From Larus michahellis (taxonomy: Eukaryota; Chordata; Aves; Charadriiformes; Laridae): a stretch of DNA of 64,000 nt. A program made the translations under genes and the position numbers. The stretch lies in contig NC_133906.1 in the NCBI RefSeq assembly GCF_964199755.1, forward strand, positions 12,648,001 through 12,712,000. The letters are read 5' to 3'. Of the stretch, positions 36,950 to 46,231 are shown one piece after another (the stretch's first letter is position 1; the number at the start of each line of letters is the position of its first letter). Below the pieces are notes generated by a model. It did no database searches, was not told where the DNA came from, and worked only from the letters and a program-made list of their open reading frames with translations.

Positions 36950-37930
36950 CTTCGGGCTTCAGTTAAAGAGTAATAAAGAATATTAATGTACATCTACTAA
37001 ATAATTATGTTTGCTAAAATAATCAAACTGAGGCACCACCAGAATCTTTATGGCAATTAAAAATCTTCTACGCTAAAATTTCTCTCTGTTGCCTATCGAT
37101 GGAGCAGTGGGATCAAGTCTGGGTAAAAGTCAAATGAAAAAAGCTTCATATGGCTCGGGGTACATATTAGTGTCTCCAAAATCCAAAGGATGCTTCAGGA
37201 GAGAGATACAAACAATTCACTGCTAACTGGCTTGTCAATGCAGAGCCAATCAACGCAATTAGCTGAACTTTGTGGAATGATTAGTCTCAGGTTTGAGCAG
37301 ACCCCTACCACATGCAGGATTTGCAACCCTCTGCCATAAGCAAAGCCCATAATGCTCTCCCATGGCGTCAGCAATGACAGCTATTGTCCATCCTTTGAGG
37401 CTAATGTTAAATTACTTCATATTTCATCTGCACAAGCCAAGTTGGTACAAAATCATGTGAGAAGCGTGAAAAGAAATAGGTTTTTAAAGTTAATTTAAAT
37501 AGACTACCCCTTTAAAGGCCTAAGGAAATGCTATTGAGCAATGGGGAGCAGTTAGTGCAATAATGGAGCAGAGGCACAGTTATGGAAATTACTATGGTCA
37601 TTAAACATTGACGCTGAATAGAACCCTTTACTCTCCCCATCTATAGAAAATGTAAAACACGGTTCAAAGTGGCTGGTGCACCTGAACTGCTCCAATTAGT
37701 TTTGTGACTGATTGTGAGCTCATATTAAGGTTAGAATTTCACAATGATTCTTTTCCATTTGCTTGTTTATATTTAATCTAAGTCTAAATAGAGAAGGCAA
37801 TCAAATAATGAGATTAACACAAATTCTGGTGTACTTATACTGAACAACTGATTGCAGTATATGTCATTATAATTGTTATGTGGCTACAGGCTTAGGCATC
37901 CACGAAAAAGACTAGATTGCTTTAATGGAA
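36950..37930. other. AT-rich single-copy block, possible conserved element cluster
   Basis: About 1 kb with evenly AT-rich composition, no simple repeats, no mobile element and no open frame above 60 codons. Many TAAT, ATTA and ATTTGC-like strings occur. This is what deeply conserved non-coding elements near developmental genes usually look like, but it is an impression from texture only. Confidence 0.35.
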
Positions 37931-40900
37931 TTTCAAGATCTTTCAGAATATTGTTTCCAGAGCACATTCTTCTCTGTTTCCCCTCAGTTCTTCGGCAAGG
38001 CTTTGTTGCTTACTGAGCCTTTAACTGCTCGTGTCTAGATGCTAACAAAGGTTACATGTGTGATAGGAAATACCCTGCGTAAGAAATGACGACCCATGAA
38101 GGATGACTCTCACTGAAGATGAACATTCCTCCAGTTTGTGTGTAACCTGGAGTAATCAGAAGCAAATAAAAAACTATTTATATCACATATAGTCAGCTCT
38201 GCAACTAAAGTTTCAGAAACCGCAATTTCGCTGTAAACATCAAACTGCTTCGTACTGAGTCTTTGGCTCCATCTCATTGCAGAACATCTGTAATCTTGAG
38301 CATTAGGACTCAAAAGGACAAGTCAACCCTTGTGCGAGTCGAGCGTAGGGGTACAGATGGCCCTTGGACTCGGTCTTGCCGAGGTTTGTGGCGCTCGGGA
38401 CGTGGGAGATGTGTTAGGAAAACGTGACTGCAGGAGTTTCTTCCTTGACATTACTGAATACAATTTTACGTTAAGGAAATATCTGCATGCATTTTATTCC
38501 ACCCTCTGTAACCAAATCCAAACCGAGTCAACAAGACTTTGCCCAAGAACATGCATTTTGGTTTGGTTCCTAATTTTAACATTTAGATAAAACTGAAGAG
38601 ATTTGATTTTTATCATCATTCTTCATTACCAGTTGGCATCTAACTTTCATGAATGAAAGCAGACTGGCTGCTCTCCCATAGCTGATTTATCTAGGCCAAG
38701 CTGAAGCATCTGATTATTATTATGTGGCCTTATTGACATACTGGTTGGAGATTCCCTGAACAGAATTGGAAGAGACACTTTTAATATCCTCTTCAACAAA
38801 ATTTTCCAGGAATAGAGGTGTGAGTTTAGGTACAGGGTAAGCTCCGTAAGGAGTTTTACACCAAAACCTGAGAGCCGCAGCGAAGCCGAGGGCGGCTGGG
38901 TGGGAAGCCCTTTCTGGGCAGGGGTGCTCTGCTGGGCAGGACACAGCCCTGGAGCAAAGGTGGGCTGCTGGAAGGGGACCGACGGCTGATGCGGGATCAT
39001 GTCAGATGGTGTGCCGTGGTGATACAACGCACACAGCCTCTAGCCAGGCTGCCAGGTCCGGCTTTGTACGTAACTGCCACAGCTACCTCCCTGGCTGGTA
39101 CGGCAGAACCCGCAGGCATCCTGACCGGGGCTCAGCACGCACGTGTCGCCTGCAGAGCACGATACTTCCAGGTTATGGAAAGAATGGCGGGTCCAGGCGT
39201 TATCCCAGGAACGCCACACTGTCCCCTCCGCTTTCTCAGAGGTGAGTGTTGGCCTTTGGAGCAGTGGAGCTGGAGGCATAGATTCCCTGGCTTTTCTGCA
39301 AGGTTTGACCACAGGCAGAGCAAGTTCCCTGACCACCACCCACGGCTTCTCCCTGCTCGTCCGGGATCAGGGCTGGCGGCAGCCAGCAGGCGCTCGAGAC
39401 GGGCTGCTGCTTCCCGCCTCTATGCGATATGAAACACATTTCATAGTTTCCAGAGATTTGAGCTAGAAATGTCTTAACTTATGATATTCTGGTTTTCATA
39501 AGTTTGAGGTTTTCTGATGTTTTGGGACTGTTGTCATCTTGATTTATTTTCTGTTTGAAAGGTTTGAACTTGTATATTCGTCTGTCTGCTCAGCGCTTCA
39601 CTGAGCTGCTTCGCTATTTTTTCTCCATAGAAGAAAAAAGGTTTCTATGCTGGAGTAAATGTAAAGATGGCAAAACCCTCCTGAGGTCTGGTTTATTCAA
39701 AAAGAAAAATGTGGTAGGTTTTCAAAAATACAGCTGTGGGAAATAAGGGAACGGTCTGTCTTTTGGAAATCTCTTGCGCAAATGATCTAAATGATGTGAT
39801 CAATAACCTATTCCCGTGATGTCCTTCTCCCGTGGGAATCTGCAATAGCACTGTCAGTGGTCTGGTATGTGGGGAATCAGACACTCAAACAGAAACGGTT
39901 TTTAAGAGATGCGTGAAGAAATCCATCCATTCCAATAGAGTGATTTCATCTGAAAGAAAGGCAAATATTGCTTGAAACAGCACCACAGAGAGGTGTGAAC
40001 AGGACCGTTCGTCTCGGTGGTGGTTCTCGTCTCCCTCGTCCCCAGCACTGGTGGAGGGTCTGTAGCAGGACGTGTCCTTCTCCCTGCCCCGTCTCCGCAT
40101 CAGCTCCGCTTTCCATGCTGGTTAGTCGTGCCTGTTTATGTCTCCCTGCCTGGAGAAGGACGGACTTACAGCGTGCAGAGGGAAAGACTGGGCAGCGAAG
40201 AGGTTTATTATTCCTTGTTCCACCAAGCACATGCTAAACATGGTGACTCTGAAAGATTAAGAAAGAGGTAACAGCTTCTGCTGCCCAAGCCCTTCTGCTC
40301 CTGAGTGCCAGAGGACAGGAGTGTGCTGGGGAAAAAGCTCAGTGCTGCTGTCAGAGCACCCGCTCCCTGCTGCTGGCAGCAGAGAGAAGATGCTGGAAGG
40401 GGCTGACCGTGTGGGCTGGTCCCACACGGATGGTCTGCTGCACTCTCGTGCAATCACCTGCAGGGCAATTTTAAAAAAAAATATATAGCTTAGTACCTGT
40501 TTTGAATTTTCTGCAACTGTCATGTTTATTTTTAAACCCATATTCTTTGACCGATGAAGACTGTAGAAACAATTCATTTCCTTCTTATTTTTCCCCCCAG
40601 CTGTTTGATACTGGTCCAGGACTGAGTAATTCCGACAACTCAGTCTGAGGAAAGGAAAATGCAAGATCTCCCCTCTTGTCTTTACAACAGCGTTTTGGGG
40701 TCAGTTCTTCAGCTTTGCAAAAATGCAGCTCAGGAATATTAACGGATTTCTTCTGCCAGAAGAGTCTGTGGCAGTAACTTCATATAGCCGGGGAAACAGT
40801 CAGCCGAGATAAATCACCACCGCCGCTTTGACAGCAAATATCCATCTTCAGCCCAGACCACTTAATGGCCATGAGCTAATCTTCATCATAAATACCATTT

Positions 40901-41332
40901 CCAATTTTGCTTCAAACAGGTGGAATGTCAAATGGTGAGTGTTGGCCAGCTGAAATTATTTTGATCTTGATCAGAACCACAGTTTGAGCTCGGGGTCTGG
41001 GGGCAAAGACAAAGATTAAGTGTCATCCTGCAGAGAAATGATGTATTTGCTTTGGGGGAAGAAAGGAACTGAACTCCTTATTTTGAAGACCCTTTGTTGA
41101 AATTATTGCAAGTCCAGGACTTTAAGTCTGCTCCACACCCAGCTGAAACACCCAGGTTTTCAGAGCTTTTGGAGCAGATATGTGAATTTTAGACAGCTGG
41201 TAAAAGTTATCCTCCAAACAGAGAGGGATTTCCAGGGCAGAAGAGCTGGTGCCCCAGCTCCTCACCTTCAGCCCGTCAGTGTCAGCATTAGTTCTGTGAG
41301 CACGAGACTCGCGGGGCTGTCTGGCGTTCCCC
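37931..41332. other. Non-coding stretch with a GC-rich patch
   Basis: A GC-rich patch at about 38870-39420 is open in several frames (up to 147 codons on plus) without any family match. The rest is mixed single-copy DNA. No supported exon or element. Confidence 0.5.
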
Positions 41333-41376
41333 GGGGTGGCCAGTCCCTTGCCCTCCTGCCTCAGTTTCCCCACTGA
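41333..41376 (-). mobile_element. Possible MIR/CORE-SINE remnant
   Basis: GGGTGGCCAGTCCCTTGCCC, then TCCTGCCTCAGTTTCCCCAC, resembles the reverse complement of the MIR core (GGGGAAACTGAGGC... AAGTGACTTGCCC). Only about 45 bases can be followed, so the call is tentative. Confidence 0.4.
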
Positions 41377-41755
41377 GCCGGCACCAGGAAGGGGATGAGA
41401 GGGTTTCATGTGGGTCTGATTCAGGTGCCGGAAGAAGGAGCAGAGGATTCATGCTGCCCACTATCACAATGTTCAATAAGCGAAGTACCAAAGGTACTCG
41501 CCGTTTGAGGTCTGCAGACAGGCAGTTCCGACATCCAGCTGCGGGGAGCGAGGACGCGGGTACATTGCCTGCTAGTACTCTTTGGAGAAAACTTCGCGGT
41601 ACGCAACTCTCCAATTACCTTGCCTGCCTGGCTGAATCATGGAGCGGATCATGCAGCTGTTTAGGTGCTGCACTCCTCCAACTTATCATTTTCTTTTACG
41701 CCATTATATTTTTTATATCCTTTCCCCTAGCTCCCTATGATCTCACCCAAAATTA

Positions 41756-42120
41756 ACCGGCATTGTGTTTCCTAGCCTTTTAACAACTATTAGAGTGGCT
41801 TTACCAAATGATTGCTAAAAAAACTTTCAAGCTTCCCAAACATAATCACGTATTAAAAGAATAAAGGAAATAACATGCTGTGCTAGAGTGACTTCACAGG
41901 CTTATTTCTTTCTACCAATTAATGGCTTTGAATGAAGCTGTAATTGAGCAGTGACTAATACTGAAGGCAGAGATTGTCATCTTCTCTTATTTAGATCTTG
42001 TGCATCACTTTTATAACAATGCTGAATAATAAAAGTCATAATAATAATACTGTATTTTGGTTACTCCAAGGATTTCAATTTGTTTATTAAAATTACTGTA
42101 GCAATCCATAAGGGCTCTTA
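41756..42120. other. AT-rich single-copy block
   Basis: Even AT-rich sequence with TAATCACGTATT, CCAATTAATGG, TGTAATTGAGC and a run of AATAATAATAC. No open frame or repeat family. Conserved-element-like texture; conservation is untested. Confidence 0.3.
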
Positions 42121-42159
42121 GGAAGCCGGCACAGTTTAGGAGATACAGGATTCAAATTG

Positions 42160-42425
42160 GGATTAAGAAACATAGGGCCAGATGAGGCAGAGGAGCTGGT
42201 GGGACGGCTCGCCAGAACCAGCTCCCCTTCCCTGCCTGTGTGCCCGGGTGCGTACCTCTGCTCCCACCCGGGCCTGGCCCCCGTGCAGCGGGGAGCGGGG
42301 CAGGGGAGCGGGGGGAGCAAGCCGGGGCGAGGCGGGAGGTTCTGCCTGTTCTTGGCTACGGCATCTGCCTGAGCCGCAGGTTCTGCCCCACAAGGTGGCT
42401 GCCAGGGTTTTCTTCCAGCGAGCCG
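42160..42425. other. GC-rich patch
   Basis: A short, abrupt GC-rich block between AT-rich DNA and a SINE remnant. Several frames are open on both strands, as expected from composition. It carries a very regular G-quadruplex motif, listed separately. Gene content is not supported. Confidence 0.5.
42290..42315 (+). other. Strong predicted G-quadruplex motif
   Basis: GGGG-AGC-GGGG-CA-GGGG-AGC-GGGGGG: four runs of at least four G with loops of 3, 2 and 3 bases, plus a further GGGG at 42324. It is the most regular quadruplex-type motif in the window. Folding is inferred. Confidence 0.7.
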
Positions 42426-42527
42426 TAGTACACTCGGTGCCTCATTGCCCTCCTCTGTGATCTGTCGTTAAGCGCAAAACCCAGGCCAAAAGCATGTAGT
42501 GCCCGGGTGCCCAGTTCTGGCAGATCC

Positions 42528-42645
42528 CTGCATTATTGGTCCCATTTTATAGATGTGGAGATCAAAATACAGTGATTCAGTGACTGGGGTGAAGCCACAG
42601 CTCCCAGCATCCCTCCTGCTGTGCCAGGCACTGCTCTAGCCCAGT
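42528..42645 (+). mobile_element. MIR/CORE-SINE-like remnant
   Basis: ATTATTGGTCCCATTTTATA, then GATGTGGAGATCAAAATACA, GTGATTCAGTGACT and GAAGCCACAGCTCCCAGC, follow the MIR sense core (CCCATTTTACAGATGAGGAA, ACAGAGA, AAGTGACTTGCCC, GTCACACAGC). The order is correct over roughly 100 bases with scattered differences. The right end carries CTGCTCTAGCCCAGTCCCC, like the tail of amniote MIR-type SINEs. It is an old, non-functional insertion. A minisatellite begins exactly where the match ends. Confidence 0.55.
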
Positions 42646-42782
42646 CCCCTTTATCTCTAACCCTGTCCCATTTTTAGAGAACCCCATCCTCTTTATCTCT
42701 AACCCCATCCCCTTTATCTCTAACCCCATCCCCTTTATCTCTAACCTCATCCCATTTTTCTCTAACCCTGTCCCTTTTTTCC
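42646..42782 (+). repeat. Minisatellite, 21-bp unit, about 6.5 copies
   Basis: Six consecutive 21-base units start at 42646, 42667, 42688, 42709, 42730 and 42751, and a partial seventh unit follows. The consensus is about CCCCTTTATCTCTAACCCCA plus T. Units 3-5 are nearly identical; units 2 and 6 share a CCCATTTTT variant. The CTCTAACC core resembles the terminal CTCTAACC of MIR-type SINEs, and the array abuts such a remnant. Confidence 0.93.
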
Positions 42783-42789
42783 TCCCCAG

Positions 42790-44690
42790 TCCTCTCCCTT
42801 CCGTGCAACTAGGTGTTGAGCCAGCGCAGGCAACGTCTCCAGCTGGACACTAACCCTGGGCAGGAGAGCTGATCATCGGCCAGATCACCTCCCTGATCCA
42901 GGCTTCTCCGGGGTAACTCGGCTGCTGGTGCCAGTGCAGGTGAGCTGCCGGTGCCGTGCACGCTGCCAAGCCTTGTGAGGAGCGCACGGTCCCCCAGCAC
43001 AGGCCACTGACGTACCCACCGCACGCATCCTCCATCACACAGACAGGTAGTTTGGCAGAGGGGAGTGGGTGCTGCTTCTCAGAATAAGACCTTCAGAGAC
43101 CTCCTTTAGCAAGGCAAAGGAGTTCTCAGTTTCTGCAGATGTATGTGTTGTTTATAAATACGTGATGTACTTAGAAAAGTGCTGTTCAATTTACCAATAA
43201 TGCTGTATTTATTTTTCCCAATTGTATCTAGTCACTAAGTCATAATTCTGCAGCCGATTGGCTGGCTGCAATGGTTTCTCAGGAAACTGGCAATTAAGGA
43301 GCAGGAAAAACGACTGTGAGTCACAGATACTTATAAACAAGCAGAGGAGATTGATTGGGCTGCAGCAGTAACCACCCGCACTCGGTGGTCCCCACCGCGG
43401 CGCGGTGCTCGGTGCGGGCAGCGTGGTGGCCGCGATGGCCAGCTGCTTGGCGCGGCCCAGGGAGCGGCAGCACCGCTGGCCTGAGCCACTGAAGGAATGG
43501 CTGCCCCACCGGTGACATTTTGGGGTTGATTGCCTGCCTTTTGGTCCATTCCCAGCCCTGATGCGGTGATCGGCATCAATAGCATCACAGCCTGCTTCGC
43601 CCCACGCAGCCGCTGCGAGCCCCGGGTGTGCTGTGCCTTGCCAGCTGCAGGCAGGGACCAGATGGCGACGGCTGTTCCGCAAATTTGAGGAAGGAAAGAA
43701 AAGGACATTTATGGTCCCTTGGTGTTAGGCTGTGTCTCTGCTAGGAGAGAGGATTCCCTCTGCCCCACACTCTTCCCGTTCGTTGCTCCGCTGCGCGGAG
43801 AACGGCGAGGCTGGAAGAAGCTCGGCTGGGCTGTCGTTGCTCCCCCCTTGCGCTGGCAGAGCTGGTGCAGGAAGGTTTTGGAAGGGAGGTGTCCTGAGGA
43901 AGCCTCATCTCCCTGCTCTCGCCCAAGTCCCCGGCTCCCCACACGGCTTAGCAGTCATTTACACGTTCCCTTTATTTTTAGGGGGTGGTTTGAGACGGCT
44001 CTGCGCTACTTGCTGCCTTCCCATCCCCACCTCTGAAAATGAAAGCCCCCCGGGGGGGAGTCAGGCACCATCCTGCCCCTGGGGGTGCCACCCCAGCACC
44101 CACAGCACCAGTCTGAGAGGGGAACCCTGCTCCCACCCATGGGAGATCCCTCCCCAGCACCTCTGCACGGCACACACAGCTCCAGCCACCCTGTCTCCTC
44201 CTTCCACCCTCGCTCCAGCTCTACCGAGGGGCAGTGATGGAGCGCGCAAAGCCAGTGGCCTCGCAAAATTACCCGAACTAACAAAGAAACCAAAAAGAAG
44301 CAACAACAGAATGAACGCAAGGCCTATGTGGAGCCCACGAGGAGCGCACTGGGAGCAGCCGGCCATCGGGGCTGGCCACTGGGGAGGCTGCGGTGGGATG
44401 GTGGGGCAGCGCGTACGGCCAGGCATCAGCTGGGGTGCCGCGGGAGGGAAACCACGGCCACATTCTGACAGCTCTCTTGGTATTTAATACCTATCTATTG
44501 GAAAAGCCAGTCTGTCCTGAAATAATTCACCTGATGTCGTATGGGGAGCTGGTGGTAGAACCAGCAGTAGGTTCCCATACGGGCAGTGTCTCGTGGTGTG
44601 CTGCTTCGTATGGTGTTACAGACCCAGGCTTGCTCCCTCCTCCTCTCTTTTATCCCCTAGTTCAACACAAATTTCAGAAATTTTCTTCTT
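42790..44690. other. GC-rich non-coding stretch
   Basis: Much of this stretch is GC-rich with overlapping open frames on both strands, the longest 251 codons on plus (43732-44487). None has a recognisable domain, and the frames change with composition rather than with exon-like boundaries. A CpG-dense spot at 43375-43490 is listed separately. AT-rich gaps lie at 43130-43290. No CDS is called. Confidence 0.5.
43375..43490. promoter_or_regulatory. CpG-dense spot, possible small CpG island
   Basis: I count about 15 CpG dinucleotides in roughly 115 bases, including CCGCGGCGCGG and GGCGCGG, far denser than the surroundings. Vertebrate DNA normally loses CpG by methylation, so such spots can mark unmethylated regulatory DNA. 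It is much shorter than a standard CpG island. Confidence 0.4.
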
Positions 44691-44699
44691 TTTCTTCTT

Positions 44700-45480
44700 A
44701 ACCTGTCTTTCAGCACTGCATACGACTTAATTTCTGTTAGCTGTCCCATTATCTCTTTTGTGCCTTCTGACATACCTTACTCTGAAATTTAAAAATCTTA
44801 TTTCATATTAAAGCTAATCTAGAATTTTGATTTAATAAATTGGACCGTGCTCAAGGAAATCAGAGTGAAATATCAGCTTGTTAAGTTTCATATCAGCAGC
44901 CCTCTGATAGGTATAATATGGCAATTTCTGGTGAGTGAATTATCAGAAAGTTTTATATGCTGTGTCTAATCACAATTTCTATCAGATAGAAATTACCACC
45001 TACCTCCCAAAGGATGGATTTTTTCTTATTATTCTTCTATACAACTGTGAAATTAATTATGCTATTTGGGGTGGGAGTTTATGAAAAAGACACAGAGGGT
45101 GGTTCTTAGGGAATTATCTTACTAACGTTACTTCAGCCATCTAAATAAACACAAGGGATTCATTTTAGAGGGAGGTATAGTCATCAAATGCTTTGATTCT
45201 GCATATCAACTCTTTCCCACTTCAAAGCCTCATCTTTATTATTTAGCACCAGCTCTCATCTTTATCATTTTTTTAAAATGCCCTCTTCTGCTCAGCACTT
45301 TTGAGACATTTTCCTAAGTGGGTTGTTTTTTCCACTGGCCCTTGTTGAGCTGCATCATTATTCTGCATCTTAACGGCACTCTAATCTTCTTTCTAATTAC
45401 ATGTAATGAGTATTTTGGAGTTGAGAGAAGTACATCAAGACCTAATAATAAAGAAAATGACTAAATCTAGTCTTCCAATT
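44700..45480. other. AT-rich block with clustered GATA motifs
   Basis: Evenly AT-rich single-copy sequence without repeats or open frames. WGATAR motifs occur at 44905 (TGATAG), 44940 (reverse TGATAA), 44979 (reverse TGATAG) and 44984 (AGATAG), four within 85 bases. The last two make up a perfect palindrome. It is a candidate enhancer-type element by sequence texture only. Confidence 0.4.
44974..44994. promoter_or_regulatory. Perfect 21-bp palindrome with paired GATA sites
   Basis: The arms AATTTCTATC and GATAGAAATT flank a single central A. Each arm contains a GATA core, so the two sites point in opposite directions and overlap at the centre. GATA-family zinc fingers bind WGATAR and can use palindromic double sites. 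The structure is seen directly; the binding role is inferred. Confidence 0.5.
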
Positions 45481-46145
45481 ATATTCTATTAGCTCAGATG
45501 GTTGGCATCTACTAGATATAAAAATAGGCATTATTAAAATCCTCCAATCTTCCCTTGGTATTTCATCCCCTACCCCACATTGTGTTTCCACAGTCGTACC
45601 AACAGCAGACTTCTCTGCCCGAGCCAAAGATGTGCAGAGTTGGAACAGAGTGTGAGCGTGGAGTCCTGGCGTCCTGGCTGGGCTGGGGACGAGGCCGAAT
45701 GACAGCTGGCTTCGCTGGCACCAGGCTTTATCCCTCAGCTGTGAAGTTCTGGATCAATGAAATATGCCCATAATACAGGAAGGTGCTAAAAATGGTGATC
45801 CTCAGCTTGCAGGAGGGGTGAGGGCAATTAGCATCATTTTTTTCCTATTGCTTATTGAAAAGAAACAAATTTTGTTCATTCTCTGACTGAGGAGTTTTTG
45901 CTCTTATTTTATTATCAGGTTAGCAAATACTGTGTCAGTTACAGCCTCTTCCCAGAAGCGCTGGTTATAGTTATTCCTGTCTATAAATATAGGAAAGCTC
46001 TTTTACCATGACAGCTTTTCCTTCCATCCGTTCCAGTCCTTCCGACTTTCTTACCTGGTGATGCGCCTGCGGGTCATACAGAGTGAGCACTGCAAGATCT
46101 ACCACTCGGAACTGGAGAAACTCGGGTTTTTGAACCGTTTTTTTT
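45481..46145. other. Non-coding stretch, no gene recognised
   Basis: Single-copy DNA with short open frames on both strands and no family resemblance. I see nothing else in it. Confidence 0.6.
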
Positions 46146-46231
46146 CCCTTGCCCATGGCAGGGGGATTGGAACTAGATGATCTTTAAGATCACTTCCGAA
46201 CTAAACCATTCTGTGATTCCATGATTCCATA
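46146..46231 (+). mobile_element. CR1 LINE, 3' end fragment
   Basis: CCTTGCCCATGGCAGGGGGA, then TTGGAACTAGATGATCTTTA, then ACTTCCGAACTAAACCATTC, end in CTGTGATTCCATGATTCC. This is the standard CR1 3' terminus in sense orientation with its degenerate octamers. Only about 85 bases remain. Confidence 0.92.

Noticed and set aside
37620..37660. MIR trace (CCCCATCTATAGAAAATG)
   Set aside because: A short similarity only; no further SINE landmarks upstream or downstream.
42646..42782. Interstitial telomere repeat (CTAACCC-like)
   Set aside because: The period is 21, not 6, and no consecutive CCCTAA units occur.
42646..42782. CRISPR array
   Set aside because: The whole unit is repeated with no unique spacers, and the genome is vertebrate.
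43732..44487. 251-codon plus-strand open frame as a gene
   Set aside because: High GC explains it. Overlapping antisense frames of about 100-120 codons exist, the composition is low-complexity and no family was recognised.
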